DNA of 64,000 nt, taken from NCBI RefSeq assembly GCF_013167215.1, contig NZ_JABJWY010000037.1, positions 289,130 to 353,129 of the forward strand, written 5' to 3'. The position numbers were made by a program, and so were the translations under genes. This document shows positions 9,790 to 18,560 of the stretch, one piece after another (positions within the stretch are counted from its first letter, which is position 1; each line of letters begins with the position of its first letter). The notes under the pieces are model-generated. The model made no database searches. It was not told the DNA's origin and saw nothing but the letters and a program-made list of their open reading frames with translations. Source of the DNA: Sphingobacterium prati (GTDB lineage: Bacteria > Bacteroidota > Bacteroidia > Sphingobacteriales > Sphingobacteriaceae).

Positions 9790-9835
9790 TTCAATGCAAT
9801 GTTCTTCTTATAAGACAAAAAAACATTGCATTGAA
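9790..9835. repeat. 14-bp inverted repeat between the epimerase gene and susC
   Basis: TTCAATGCAATGTT at 9790-9803 is perfectly inverted at 9822-9835 around an 18-nt loop. It starts 8 nt after the epimerase stop on the minus strand. It lacks a clear trailing T-tract, so it may be a partial terminator, an attenuator or an mRNA-stabilising hairpin that sets susC expression apart from the upstream genes. Confidence 0.6.
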
Positions 9836-9842
9836 TATAATC

Positions 9843-10901
9843 TTATTTTCTTAAAATTCCAATTCCCGGACGGTTCGGTAAGATGCAGTTGCCATCGATT
9901 ACCGTCATGCCATCAAAGATATCGTTATCGATCAGGAGTGCCCCATCTAAATCTGCCCAATCGGTTAGTGGTGCCAATTGTGCCGCTGCACTGATGGCAC
10001 ATGAAGTTTCGGTCATACAGCCGATCATTACTTTCATTTCAAGGGAACGCGCAAGTTCGGCCATCCGCTTGGCTTCACGCATACCGGTACATTTCATCAG
10101 CTTGATATTGATGCCGCTGTAGACACCTTTTAAGCCAGGTACATCAGCCAATCGTTGACATCCTTCGTCAGCAATAGTGGGTATTGGACTATGTGCCGTC
10201 AGCCAGGCATTATCGTCAATTTGTTCTTTGGGCATCGGTTGTTCGAGGAAAGCGACGTTTCGCTCGGCCAGCCAATGTGCCATTTCCAATGCCTGTTCCC
10301 GAGTTTTCCAGCCCTGATTGACATCGGCACATAAAGGACGATCAGTCACCTGGCGAATGGTGTCAATAATCATTTTATCGGTATCCAGTCCCAATTTTAC
10401 TTTTAGAATCTTAAACTGATCTGCTTCAGCGACTTTTTTGCGGATCATATCCTCCGTGTCGATGCCGATTGTATAAGAAGTTGGCGGGATAAGATCCGGA
10501 TTTAACCCCCATATTTTATAGAAAGGCTGGCCCATAACCTTACCAAGCACATCATGCAGGGCGATATCTATCGCCGCTTTTGCGGCTGTATTCTTTGTTG
10601 CTATTTGATCTACATAGTGCAGGATTTCTTCGGTCTGGAAAGGGGAGTTGAATGCTGATAAATCAATTTGATTTAAGAAAGCAATAACACTTTCCTGTGA
10701 CTCACCAAGGTAGGGTGGCATGCTGGCCTCACCGTAACCGATAACACCTTCGTACTCCAACTCGGTCAATACAACAGGTGTTGTGTTTCGGCTGTAGGAA
10801 GCGACGGTAAAAACATGGCGCAGTGTTAGCGTATATGGACGAAACCTTAACTTAAAGGTCCCAAAGTCCTTGCTGATCCATTCAGATTGATTGCTCATCA
10901 T
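9843..10901 (-). CDS. Dipeptide epimerase (L-Ala-D/L-Glu epimerase type, enolase superfamily)
   Basis: Enolase-superfamily enzyme of the muconate-lactonising/dipeptide-epimerase subgroup, 352 aa. Family members convert L-Ala-D-Glu from murein to L-Ala-L-Glu so it can be used as ordinary dipeptide. The residues expected for 1,1-proton transfer are visible: KxK at 167-169 (KVKLG), metal ligands D193 (ADVNQGW), E220 (LEQPMPKEQ) and D245 (ADEG), and the acid/base lysine around K267 in NIKLMKCTG. An alternative ATG lies three bases inside. It is 3 nt downstream of the NlpC/P60 peptidase gene, whose product would release exactly this dipeptide. The exact dipeptide specificity is inferred from context. 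Confidence 0.88.
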   Translation of the reverse strand: MMSNQSEWISKDFGTFKLRFRPYTLTLRHVFTVASYSRNTTPVVLTELEYEGVIGYGEASMPPYLGESQESVIAFLNQIDLSAFNSPFQTEEILHYVDQIATKNTAAKAAIDIALHDVLGKVMGQPFYKIWGLNPDLIPPTSYTIGIDTEDMIRKKVAEADQFKILKVKLGLDTDKMIIDTIRQVTDRPLCADVNQGWKTREQALEMAHWLAERNVAFLEQPMPKEQIDDNAWLTAHSPIPTIADEGCQRLADVPGLKGVYSGINIKLMKCTGMREAKRMAELARSLEMKVMIGCMTETSCAISAAAQLAPLTDWADLDGALLIDNDIFDGMTVIDGNCILPNRPGIGILRK

Positions 10902-10904
10902 GGT

Positions 10905-12131
10905 TTATTTGTTGATATAGTAATTACTTTCAGCGATTTTTTGAATTGCAGGATCCTTGGCACCTAAATAACGACGGGCAGCAACAACGGTACGTGTCTG
11001 AAAATCGTCGTAATCAGCAGCATCTTTTAACATGCTGTTAATGCGAACCAATCCTGCAGCATGGATAAAGGTGCCATTGCCAATATAGAGCGCTACATGG
11101 GTTACACGCGCGTTGGGATTACTATTTTTGCCAGCTGCAAAGAAGAGTAAATCTGCAGGTTTCAGGTTTTTGAGCGCTTTGTCAGGGTCAAAATGCCCCT
11201 CGCTATCCAAGATATCTATCTTTTCGCCCGCTAAAACCTGCTGTGATGCATCTCTAGGGATAACGAAGCCATTCATAAAGAAGCTTGTCTTGGTAAATCC
11301 GCTACAATCGACCCCTTTGACCGATGTGCCCCCCCACAAATAAGGTAGTCCCAACATGGTCTTTGCACTTGCGATAATATCGTCAGCGGTAGGATTACGT
11401 GTATCCAGCCAATTTTTTAACGTTAGGCCTTCAGATTTCTTGATATAACCTTTGCGGCCATCGGGGTAAGCGATTTCATAAAAACTGCCTTTGTGCCCAG
11501 TTAATTTCAAGATATCTCCGTATACAAGATCCGATACCCGTTGGCTTTTTTCATTGGGTTCGGAATAAGATTTTCCGAATTCAGTGGTGTAGATCAACTT
11601 TTCTGATTGTCTCCAGTTGTCAATCTCGGTCTGGTCCATGACAGTTATTGAAGATGCTGGCACCCAGGCAATATAACCATCAGGTGTACGTACCCGGTAT
11701 TCACCGCTTTTCTTCTGTAGCAGATCTACTTGTGTGCCCAATAAAACTTGGCTTGTCAGTTCTGCGGCATTATCCGGGGAGGTACGCATGTTGGCAACTG
11801 AAAGTCTGATTACTCCCACAGTTTTGCCATCAACACTAGCGTCTGGTAAAAGTTGAACTTGGATATTCGCGGATATTTCTTTTGCTTTTTGTTCCAGAAC
11901 AAATTTAGCATCTTTTTCGGTTGTTTCGAGAATATATATATTTTGGGGAACATCCGCTTTTTGAATAGCCACAATTTTCGTTCTCCGATCAGGTGCAAAT
12001 TCACGTTTTACGTTTTCTTGCAATTCTTTGATTTTGAAATAAGTGGTGGAATCTACTTGCTGTGCATGGCCATGACTTGTGCCAATAAGACTTGCACATG
12101 CTAAAATAGCGAATTTTAGTGTGTTTTTCAT
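10905..12131 (-). CDS. NlpC/P60 (C40) murein endopeptidase with SH3-like domains
   Basis: Exported cysteine peptidase of 408 aa. A signal peptide covers about residues 1-24 (cleaved near GHAQQ). Two bacterial SH3-like segments (about 105-160, VANMRTSPD...; and 180-235, YGDILKLTGH...) are followed by an NlpC/P60 domain. Its catalytic Cys276 is in GGTSVKGVDCSGF, His345 in RVTHVALYIG, and a third polar residue is near H357. Family members cut gamma-D-Glu-diaminopimelate bonds in L-Ala-gamma-D-Glu-DAP peptides. Translational closeness to the dipeptide epimerase supports this specificity. It is the first gene of the minus-strand unit and diverges from the glycosylasparaginase gene. Confidence 0.9.
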   Translation of the reverse strand: MKNTLKFAILACASLIGTSHGHAQQVDSTTYFKIKELQENVKREFAPDRRTKIVAIQKADVPQNIYILETTEKDAKFVLEQKAKEISANIQVQLLPDASVDGKTVGVIRLSVANMRTSPDNAAELTSQVLLGTQVDLLQKKSGEYRVRTPDGYIAWVPASSITVMDQTEIDNWRQSEKLIYTTEFGKSYSEPNEKSQRVSDLVYGDILKLTGHKGSFYEIAYPDGRKGYIKKSEGLTLKNWLDTRNPTADDIIASAKTMLGLPYLWGGTSVKGVDCSGFTKTSFFMNGFVIPRDASQQVLAGEKIDILDSEGHFDPDKALKNLKPADLLFFAAGKNSNPNARVTHVALYIGNGTFIHAAGLVRINSMLKDAADYDDFQTRTVVAARRYLGAKDPAIQKIAESNYYINK

Positions 12132-12453
12132 GCTGATTAGTTTGTTTCTAAAGATAGGATTAATTCACAATATAAATCAATGTTTGTTGTCGATTTTTAA
12201 GTGATTCGAGTATTGTGTTGCTAAAAAACGAACCTTTGGGCTTAATTTTAATTAATTTGTCTATTTGCTAAAACCATTTTGTATTATTGCTTATTGATCG
12301 CAAAACCACTGATTGTTTTTGAATCTCATTGCTAAAAAAGCAGGTTGGCGATTGTGAACTGTGGTAACGAGTTTAAAAAAAACAAATTATTCATGCTTGT
12401 AAAATGCCGGATGGTGGAGGCAAACAGGTTATTAAAAGACAAATAGTTTATAT
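12132..12453. other. Divergent intergenic region with three TTGCTAAAA copies
   Basis: This 322-bp AT-rich gap lies between divergent genes and must hold both promoters, but I see no full TAnnTTTG element with a good upstream TTG. The nonamer TTGCTAAAA occurs three times, at 12218-12226, 12265-12273 and 12329-12337 (spacings 47 and 64). It could be a regulator-binding repeat or chance in AT-rich DNA. No RNA gene recognised. Confidence 0.4.
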
Positions 12454-13482
12454 ATGAGTTCTAGACGTAATTTTATTAAGCAAGGTTTTATGGCTGCTAC
12501 AGCTATAGGTACCCTGAGTGCATTTGATACAAAAGGGCTGACGATTGCATCCAATGATGAGGTGAAAAAATATCCGATTGTCATATCAACCTGGGATTTT
12601 GGGATAGCGGCAAATAAAGCGGCCTGGGAGATCTTATCGAAAGGTGGAAAAGCTCTTGATGCTGTTGAACAGGGGGTACGGGTACCCGAAGCAGACTTAA
12701 AAAATATGACCGTAGGCAAAGGCGGCTACCCAGATCGTGATGGACATGTGACCCTAGATGCCTGTATTATGGATGCTGATGGTAATTGTGGTGCTGTGGC
12801 TGGTATGGAAAAAATCGGACATCCGATATCGGTGGCCCGCTTGGTTATGGAAAAAACTCCACATGTCATGCTTGTCGGTGAAGGTGCATTGCAATTTGCG
12901 TTGGAAAACGGTTTTCAAGAAGAGAATTTATTGACGCCCGAGGGAGAGAAAGCCTGGAAGGAGTGGTTAAAGGAGAAGAAATACAAGCCAGTCGTTAATA
13001 TCGAAAATAAAACTTTTGCTGCGGAGCGCCTGCCGGGCAACCAATACAATCACGATACCATTGGTATGTTAGCCTTGGACGCCAATGGCAATATATCGGG
13101 AGCTTGTACAACAAGTGGAATGGCATTTAAAATGCATGGACGGGTGGGAGATAGCCCGATCATCGGAGCTGGATTGTATGTTGACAATGAAGTTGGTGGG
13201 GCTACGTCGACTGGGGTAGGTGAAGAAGTTATCCGTAATGTAGGCAGCTTTTTGGTGGTCGAATTAATGCGTCAAGGTTATTCCCCTGAAGATGCTTGTA
13301 AGGAAGCTGTGATGCGTATTGTGAAGAAAAAGCCTGCAATTGCCAAAGAGATACAAGTTGGATTTTTGGCGATTAACAAGAAGGGTGAATATGGAGCCTA
13401 CGCATTGCAGGAGGGATTCTCTTATGCCGTTTGCGATAGTAAACAGCAAGATTTATTGATCAAGGGAAAACATTATTATTAA
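12454..13482 (+). CDS. N4-(beta-N-acetylglucosaminyl)-L-asparaginase (glycosylasparaginase), Tat-exported
   Basis: Ntn-hydrolase of 342 aa related to the periplasmic glycosylasparaginase of Elizabethkingia. It hydrolyses the GlcNAc-Asn bond left after proteolysis of N-glycoproteins, and is made as a precursor that autocleaves before a threonine. The expected cleavage site is NHDTIG with T202 as the new N-terminal nucleophile; substrate loops GRVGDSPIIGAGLYVDNEVGG and STGVGEE follow. The N-terminus SSRRNFIKQGFMAATAIG carries a twin-arginine signal, so the enzyme should be folded before export. It diverges from the NlpC/P60-epimerase-SusCD set, which fits a peptide or glycopeptide scavenging locus. 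The ATG is the only plausible start ahead of the Tat motif. Confidence 0.9.
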   Translation: MSSRRNFIKQGFMAATAIGTLSAFDTKGLTIASNDEVKKYPIVISTWDFGIAANKAAWEILSKGGKALDAVEQGVRVPEADLKNMTVGKGGYPDRDGHVTLDACIMDADGNCGAVAGMEKIGHPISVARLVMEKTPHVMLVGEGALQFALENGFQEENLLTPEGEKAWKEWLKEKKYKPVVNIENKTFAAERLPGNQYNHDTIGMLALDANGNISGACTTSGMAFKMHGRVGDSPIIGAGLYVDNEVGGATSTGVGEEVIRNVGSFLVVELMRQGYSPEDACKEAVMRIVKKKPAIAKEIQVGFLAINKKGEYGAYALQEGFSYAVCDSKQQDLLIKGKHYY

Positions 13483-13555
13483 TAATTAGAATTAGGTGTG
13501 AGATTTTAGATAAGAGATTTGAGACAAAGGATTAAGGTTTGAAAAAAAACGATGG

Positions 13556-13749
13556 CGAGTATGCTAACGCTTATAAAAACCAAAGTCTAAATACTTATTA
13601 CTAAATATAGAATACGTGTTTAAATTTGAGTATTAAATTTAATATTGATTATCTTTGTGTGAGTGTTGTAGAAGTAAAAAAATAATATAACGAGCATGCC
13701 TAGGGCTTATAAAATTAAAGTCTAAATACTCAATACTCATTACTAAATA
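13556..13749 (+). repeat. Imperfect direct repeat in the msrA upstream region
   Basis: Two related blocks, 13556-13607 and 13691-13749, share CGAG(T/C)ATGC, then GCTTATAAAA, AAAGTCTAAATACT and TACTAAATA in the same order. They look like a local duplication flanking the predicted msrA promoter. Confidence 0.6.
13625..13657 (+). promoter_or_regulatory. Bacteroidota-type promoter for msrA
   Basis: TTTG at 13625-13628, 21 nt, then TATCTTTG at 13650-13657. Predicted leader of about 100 nt, which would contain the second copy of the local direct repeat. Confidence 0.6.
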
Positions 13750-13760
13750 CTATAAAAAAT

Positions 13761-14276
13761 ATGAAAGCAACATTTGGAGGTGGATGTTTTTGGTGTACGG
13801 AAGTGATCTTCCAAAATACCGAAGGAGTGACATCCGTATTGCCCGGATATATGGGAGGTCATGTAGACCATCCTACTTATGAGCAGGTATGTACAGGTAC
13901 AACCGATCACGTAGAAGTGGTGGAGTTGGAGTATGACGATGAGTTGGTCAATTACGAGGATCTGTTGAAAATTTTCTTCAAAACACATAATCCGACAACA
14001 TTGAACCGTCAGGGTAATGATGTGGGTACGCAGTATCGTTCTGTAGTCTTCTATCATAACGAAGAGCAGGAGATCTTAGCGAAAAATTTTATTGATGAGT
14101 TGGAAAACGAGGATATCTATGAAGATCCAATTGTAACAGCGGTAGAACCGGCGTCAACATTTTGGCTGGCCGAAGATTATCATCATAATTATTTTAATGA
14201 TCATCCTGAGAATCCGTTCTGTTCGGTGGTCATTGCGCCGAAACTCCAAAAATTCTTAAAAGAATTTAAAGCCTAA
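13761..14276 (+). CDS. msrA: Peptide methionine (S)-S-oxide reductase MsrA
   Basis: Repairs oxidised methionine (the S-sulfoxide) in proteins using thioredoxin as reductant. The protein is 171 aa, a standard single-domain MsrA. The GGGCFWCTE motif near the N-terminus has catalytic Cys9 and Cys12, followed by VLPGYMGG, PTYEQVCTGTTDH, and FFKTHNPTT...GNDVGTQYRS, which form the substrate pocket. No signal peptide is seen, so it should act in the cytoplasm. It is a single-gene unit with its own promoter upstream and a terminator downstream. Confidence 0.96.
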   Translation: MKATFGGGCFWCTEVIFQNTEGVTSVLPGYMGGHVDHPTYEQVCTGTTDHVEVVELEYDDELVNYEDLLKIFFKTHNPTTLNRQGNDVGTQYRSVVFYHNEEQEILAKNFIDELENEDIYEDPIVTAVEPASTFWLAEDYHHNYFNDHPENPFCSVVIAPKLQKFLKEFKA

Positions 14277-14370
14277 ATTAAGGTTTTATATGGGGAGCTT
14301 TGTGTCAAATGCGGAGAAGATGACGCATTGTTTATGAGAAGGGCGGGAGCAATCTCGGATCAATAATAGA

Positions 14371-14404
14371 AAAGGCTCGAATATCATATTCGAGCCTTTT
14401 TTTA
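14371..14404. terminator. Bidirectional terminator between msrA and parC
   Basis: Perfect 13-bp stem AAAGGCTCGAATA (14371-14383) with its complement at 14387-14399, a 3-nt loop and a seven-T run. It lies between convergent msrA and parC. Confidence 0.85.
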
Positions 14405-14430
14405 TTCGTATTACTTATTGAAAAATGCTG

Positions 14431-17163
14431 TTAAAACATTTCCATTTGCCCCTTGTCATCAATTTGGATGTCGTCAGGATTAGTAATTTCTAATTTGATA
14501 TCATCTTCTTTTTTATCTTTAGCGGCATCCGCTGATATTTCATCAGTTGCTGCATCGGACTTGGTCTCTCCGGATTTTGTTTCGCCACTTTCTGAAGCGA
14601 CTTCTGCTTTTTCCTTTCCTTTTTCACTCAGATCTTCATCAGCTGTGATCAAAGTGACAGATTTTACGGTATGGAAGGACAGGCGGTTGCCTTGCGCCTT
14701 TATACCCTTTATGTCAATAATCTCAGTCAAGGATTGTTCCAGTGTTTCCTCCGTTTGTGATTTACCTTTCAGGATGTCCAATCTGACCGTAGGCTCAGCA
14801 GCATTGCTCATAAGCACTAATTTTGAACCGGGTTCTTCGTTGATAAACGAAATACGTTTCCCAATGGGCTGGTCATCAAATTTAAAACGTTTGACAAAAT
14901 AAGTGCCGCTCTTACCATCTTGATGCACTACTGTATAGATATGTTCTGGGTAGAATTTTTCAATACGGATCATTTTCTCATCAAAGTGGTTGCTCAGGTC
15001 GAAGTTTGATAACTCGTAGCTGCCGTCGGAAAGTACAATCAATATTTTATCATCGCCATCAAATTCTCCTAAATACTGGCCGCGTTCATCGGCATTCAGA
15101 CGTTTCATTATGGTATCATACCAGATTTTTCTTCCGGCGAGAGTGGAAATACCTGAGCTTTTAAAGGCAATTTTCTTAACGGGATATTTAGAAACAATAT
15201 TCCCTTGGGAAGCCCGGCCTTTGATGGCAATTTCAGCGAAATCCATATCGAAATTCAATTTACGTAATTTCGTGTGAGGTTTGAGCTGTATATTGACCAC
15301 TTCGGCTTCACCATTTGGATTAGCGGTGAAATATAAAACCTTTGATCCTTTTGACCCTTTGGATACATCATATTCCTTATCGCGGGTAACGCCGACAACA
15401 GAGAAACGTTTGATATAACTCGTACCAGTTTCCCCTTCTTTATAGATCACGTTGTATATAGTACGTTCGTCGCCTTTTTTGAAGACTGCTACGTGGATAA
15501 TCCCTTTTCCGACAAATACTTTATCCTGGATTTTGCTGACGACATATTTGCCATCTTCGCGGAATACAATGATATCATCGATATCTGAGCAATCACAGAC
15601 AAATTCATCTTTCTTCATTCCGGAGCCGATGAAACCTTCTTCGCGATTGACGTAGAGCTTCGCATTGGCTAACGCAACTTGTGTTGCCTCAACCTTATCA
15701 AAGATGCGTAATTCAGTCTTGCGCTCGCGATCTTTGCTGTATTTTTCACGTAGTTTTTCATACCATGCAATGGCATATTCCGTCAATTGACGCAAATGGC
15801 GCTTAACTTCCTTGATTTCATTTTCGAGCGTCTTCATCGTTTCGTCTGATTTTTTTACATCGAAACGCGTGATACTACTCATTGGTTTATCGATCAGTTT
15901 CTTATAATCCTCAGGAAGAATTTCACGATAGAACTGTTCAAAGAATGGCTCAAACAAGCGATTTAAAACCTGCACGACAGTGTCAAAGTCACCGGCATTT
16001 TCATAATCAGCGTGTTTGTACATCCCCTCTTGGATGAATATTTTTAATAAGCTATTGAAGAATATTTTTTCCTGAAGATCATTTAAACGGATCTCCAGTT
16101 CCCGCTTCAATAAATTTTTGGTGTTTTTGGTGTTTTCAATCAAGATGTCATTGACACTCATAAAATGAGGTTTCTCATCCTTGATGACACAGGTATTTGG
16201 CGAAATGGAGACCTCGCAGGCCGTGAAAGCATACAAGGCATCTATCGTAACATCGGGCGATATTCCCGGCGCTAAATGCACGATTATTTCAACGTTTCCC
16301 GCTGTGTTGTCTTCAATTTTCTTGATTTTGATTTTACCCTTTTCATTGGCTGTCACTACACTTTCGATCAAGCCTCCCGTAGTAGTGCCAAAAGGAATTT
16401 CTGTAATCGCCAGGGTCTTTTTATCCCGTTCCTCGATTTTAGCGCGTACCCGGATCTTTCCACCGCGTTGTCCTTCGTTGTAATTGGATACGTCGGCCAT
16501 ACCACCTGTCGGAAAATCGGGAAGAATATTCGGACGTTCGCCGTTCAGTACCTGAATTGAGCCATCAATAAGCTCAATAAAGTTGTGCGGCATAATCTTG
16601 GTTGCCAACCCCACAGCAATACCTTCAGCTCCCTGGGCCAAGAGCAATGGAAATTTAACAGGTAAAGTGACTGGCTCACGGTTACGTCCATCGTAGCTCT
16701 GTTGCCATTCTGTCGTTTCGGGATTGAAAACAACTTCATTCGCGAATTTAGAAAGTCGTCCCTCAATATAACGTGGCGCTGCCGCCGAATCACCTGTGAT
16801 CGGGAATCCCCAGTTACCCTGACAATCGATCAGCAGGTCTTTCTGTCCTAATTGAACCATGGCATCTCCGATGGAAGCATCTCCATGCGGGTGATATTTC
16901 ATGGTATTACCAATCACATTGGCAGCCTTATTATATCGTCCATCATCCATTTCCTTTAGGGAATGGAGGATACGACGTTGTACGGGTTTCAAGCCGTCAT
17001 TTATATGGGGTACAGCTCTATCCAAGATCACATAGGACGCGTAATCCAAAAACCAGTTTTCGTACAGCCCAGACAAAGGTATTGTCTGACTTCCGCCCTC
17101 TGTTTTTCCTGCTCCTAGTTCTTCTTGATTATCTTCCGTTGGGAAGTTTGTTTCGTCACTCAT
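14431..17163 (-). CDS. parC: DNA topoisomerase IV / gyrase subunit A family protein (ParC-type)
   Basis: DNA-cleaving subunit of a type IIA topoisomerase, 910 aa. The breakage-reunion domain starts with LYENWFLDYASYVILDRAVP and GLKPVQRRILHSL (about residues 33-70), then KYHPHGDASIGDAMV, and the active-site tyrosine Y132 in AAPRYIEGRLS. A coiled segment with EVKRHLRQLTEY follows, then a C-terminal beta-pinwheel region and a charged low-complexity tail rich in Glu, Ser, Lys and Asp ending in QMEMF. The tail and divergent Gly/Asp motifs match the Bacteroidota ParC-type subunit rather than canonical GyrA. The ATPase partner (parE) is not nearby. This protein class is the quinolone target; no resistance call is made. 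Confidence 0.9.
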   Translation of the reverse strand: MSDETNFPTEDNQEELGAGKTEGGSQTIPLSGLYENWFLDYASYVILDRAVPHINDGLKPVQRRILHSLKEMDDGRYNKAANVIGNTMKYHPHGDASIGDAMVQLGQKDLLIDCQGNWGFPITGDSAAAPRYIEGRLSKFANEVVFNPETTEWQQSYDGRNREPVTLPVKFPLLLAQGAEGIAVGLATKIMPHNFIELIDGSIQVLNGERPNILPDFPTGGMADVSNYNEGQRGGKIRVRAKIEERDKKTLAITEIPFGTTTGGLIESVVTANEKGKIKIKKIEDNTAGNVEIIVHLAPGISPDVTIDALYAFTACEVSISPNTCVIKDEKPHFMSVNDILIENTKNTKNLLKRELEIRLNDLQEKIFFNSLLKIFIQEGMYKHADYENAGDFDTVVQVLNRLFEPFFEQFYREILPEDYKKLIDKPMSSITRFDVKKSDETMKTLENEIKEVKRHLRQLTEYAIAWYEKLREKYSKDRERKTELRIFDKVEATQVALANAKLYVNREEGFIGSGMKKDEFVCDCSDIDDIIVFREDGKYVVSKIQDKVFVGKGIIHVAVFKKGDERTIYNVIYKEGETGTSYIKRFSVVGVTRDKEYDVSKGSKGSKVLYFTANPNGEAEVVNIQLKPHTKLRKLNFDMDFAEIAIKGRASQGNIVSKYPVKKIAFKSSGISTLAGRKIWYDTIMKRLNADERGQYLGEFDGDDKILIVLSDGSYELSNFDLSNHFDEKMIRIEKFYPEHIYTVVHQDGKSGTYFVKRFKFDDQPIGKRISFINEEPGSKLVLMSNAAEPTVRLDILKGKSQTEETLEQSLTEIIDIKGIKAQGNRLSFHTVKSVTLITADEDLSEKGKEKAEVASESGETKSGETKSDAATDEISADAAKDKKEDDIKLEITNPDDIQIDDKGQMEMF

Positions 17164-17306
17164 TTACTCAGCAATAGATTAAATTGTACAATACAGATAT
17201 GTTCGAAATTTTATTTTCTTCGAACGTGTAAAAATACAAAACCATTTTGTTTTATCCCAGTGAAAGTATAAAAAGTTAAAAAAATTAGTTTTTAAAGCTA
17301 ACATAA

Positions 17307-17855
17307 TTAGTTTGGGGCGAAATGTTCGACCAAATCATACCAATAACAGGGGATATTCCAACGGTCAAAATCAAACTCTTCGGTGACCTGAAAACCCACT
17401 TTTTCCAATACATGCCTTGATCCTTCGTTTTCGGTATGTGTAATGGCATGGAGCTCAAAATGGGTCAGGTGCTCGCGATAATACTGCATACAGGCTAATG
17501 CTGCTTCAGTGGCATATCCTTTGCCCCAGGATTCTACCCTAAAACGATAGCCTAGATCCAGGAATCCGATACGTCCATTTTCCAATTCATCAATATATTT
17601 AAATCCCGTCCAGCCGATCCATTGATTGCTTGATTTTTCAATAACTCCCAGCCGGCCAATACCATATTTTTCATATTGTTGCTGAATGAGAGCGATCGCT
17701 TTTTCCATTTCTTCGATGGATTGAACCGGCTCTTTATTGAGAAAAGTATGTACCTCAGCCTGCGAATCCATTGCAAAAAAATAGTCTCTATCGTCCATGC
17801 TTATCGGACGGATGATTAGGCGTTCGGTTTCTAATGTTGGTAGGTATTTTTCCAT
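17307..17855 (-). CDS. GNAT-family N-acetyltransferase (RimJ/RimL type)
   Basis: Acetyl-CoA-dependent acetyltransferase of 182 aa in the Acetyltransf_3 (RimJ/RimL-like) group. The start LETERLIIRPISMDDRDYFFAM is the family hallmark; the acetyl-CoA loop is RVESWGKGYATEA (residues about 107-119); and the end ENEGSRHVLEKVGF is also typical. Its substrate (a protein N-terminus, a small molecule or an antibiotic) cannot be told from sequence. It lies 27 nt downstream of an ABC ATPase gene on the same strand and may be transcribed with it. Confidence 0.85.
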   Translation of the reverse strand: MEKYLPTLETERLIIRPISMDDRDYFFAMDSQAEVHTFLNKEPVQSIEEMEKAIALIQQQYEKYGIGRLGVIEKSSNQWIGWTGFKYIDELENGRIGFLDLGYRFRVESWGKGYATEAALACMQYYREHLTHFELHAITHTENEGSRHVLEKVGFQVTEEFDFDRWNIPCYWYDLVEHFAPN

Positions 17856-17882
17856 CTGGTATAGCTTAGGTTTTAGCGGAGT

Positions 17883-18560
17883 TTAAAGCCACAGTTTATC
17901 AATATCTTTTTTCAATATTTTATCTTTCATTTCTTCTTCAAAATCACCGAACTGTTCTTTTTTAACAGTCTTGCTGATCCGGCCTTCTTCTAATACCAAT
18001 ATCTCATCACAGGTATCCTTTAGTGTCGAAAATATATGCGATGAAATCAGGATGGTTTTGCCCTTTGCTTTAAGACGTAGTATGATTTCGGTCAGGATAA
18101 TACTGCTTTGTAGATCGATTCCGTTAAAAGGTTCATCCAGAATGTAGAAACTGTTGTCCTGGAGCAGGGTGGCTGTCAGTGCCAATTTCTTTTTCATTCC
18201 TGTCGAATAAGAACTCGCATACTCTTTTAATGGTAATTCGAAGATATTCTTTTCATTGAGATTCTTAATAGATTTTCTACGGGCGTCAGTAAGGAGATAG
18301 ATATATTCTTCACCTGTCATTTTTGATAAAAAATAAGGATCTGAGGTGAGATAACCTAAATAGTTCTTTAATGGCTGTAAGTTCGCGCTGATCCTTCCCG
18401 AAGCTGTTTCCAGACCTGCCATACAGCGAAATAAAGTTGTTTTTCCAGCACCGTTTTCGCCTACGATACCATAGACTTTTCCGTCCTCAAAAGTAAAGGT
18501 CACCTCATGTAAGACCTGATGCTGGCCAAAGGATTTACTGATATGAATAAGCTCGATCAT
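17883..18560 (-). CDS. ABC transporter ATP-binding protein
   Basis: Nucleotide-binding subunit of 225 aa for an ABC-2 type exporter. Walker A is GENGAGKTT (residues 34-42), the signature region is YSTGMKKKLALTATLL (a variant of LSGGQ with STG), and Walker B is FYILDEPFNG followed by the H-loop ISSHIF. The start overlaps the stop of the membrane-subunit gene by 4 nt, indicating translational coupling. Such one-ATPase/one-permease pairs export peptides, lipids or antibiotics in Bacteroidota; the cargo is unknown. Confidence 0.9.
   Translation of the reverse strand: MIELIHISKSFGQHQVLHEVTFTFEDGKVYGIVGENGAGKTTLFRCMAGLETASGRISANLQPLKNYLGYLTSDPYFLSKMTGEEYIYLLTDARRKSIKNLNEKNIFELPLKEYASSYSTGMKKKLALTATLLQDNSFYILDEPFNGIDLQSSIILTEIILRLKAKGKTILISSHIFSTLKDTCDEILVLEEGRISKTVKKEQFGDFEEEMKDKILKKDIDKLWL

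Noticed and set aside
14453..14902. 149-codon plus-strand frame antisense to the parC tail
   Set aside because: Ser/Leu-rich peptide produced by the low-complexity acidic tail of ParC read backwards; no family features.
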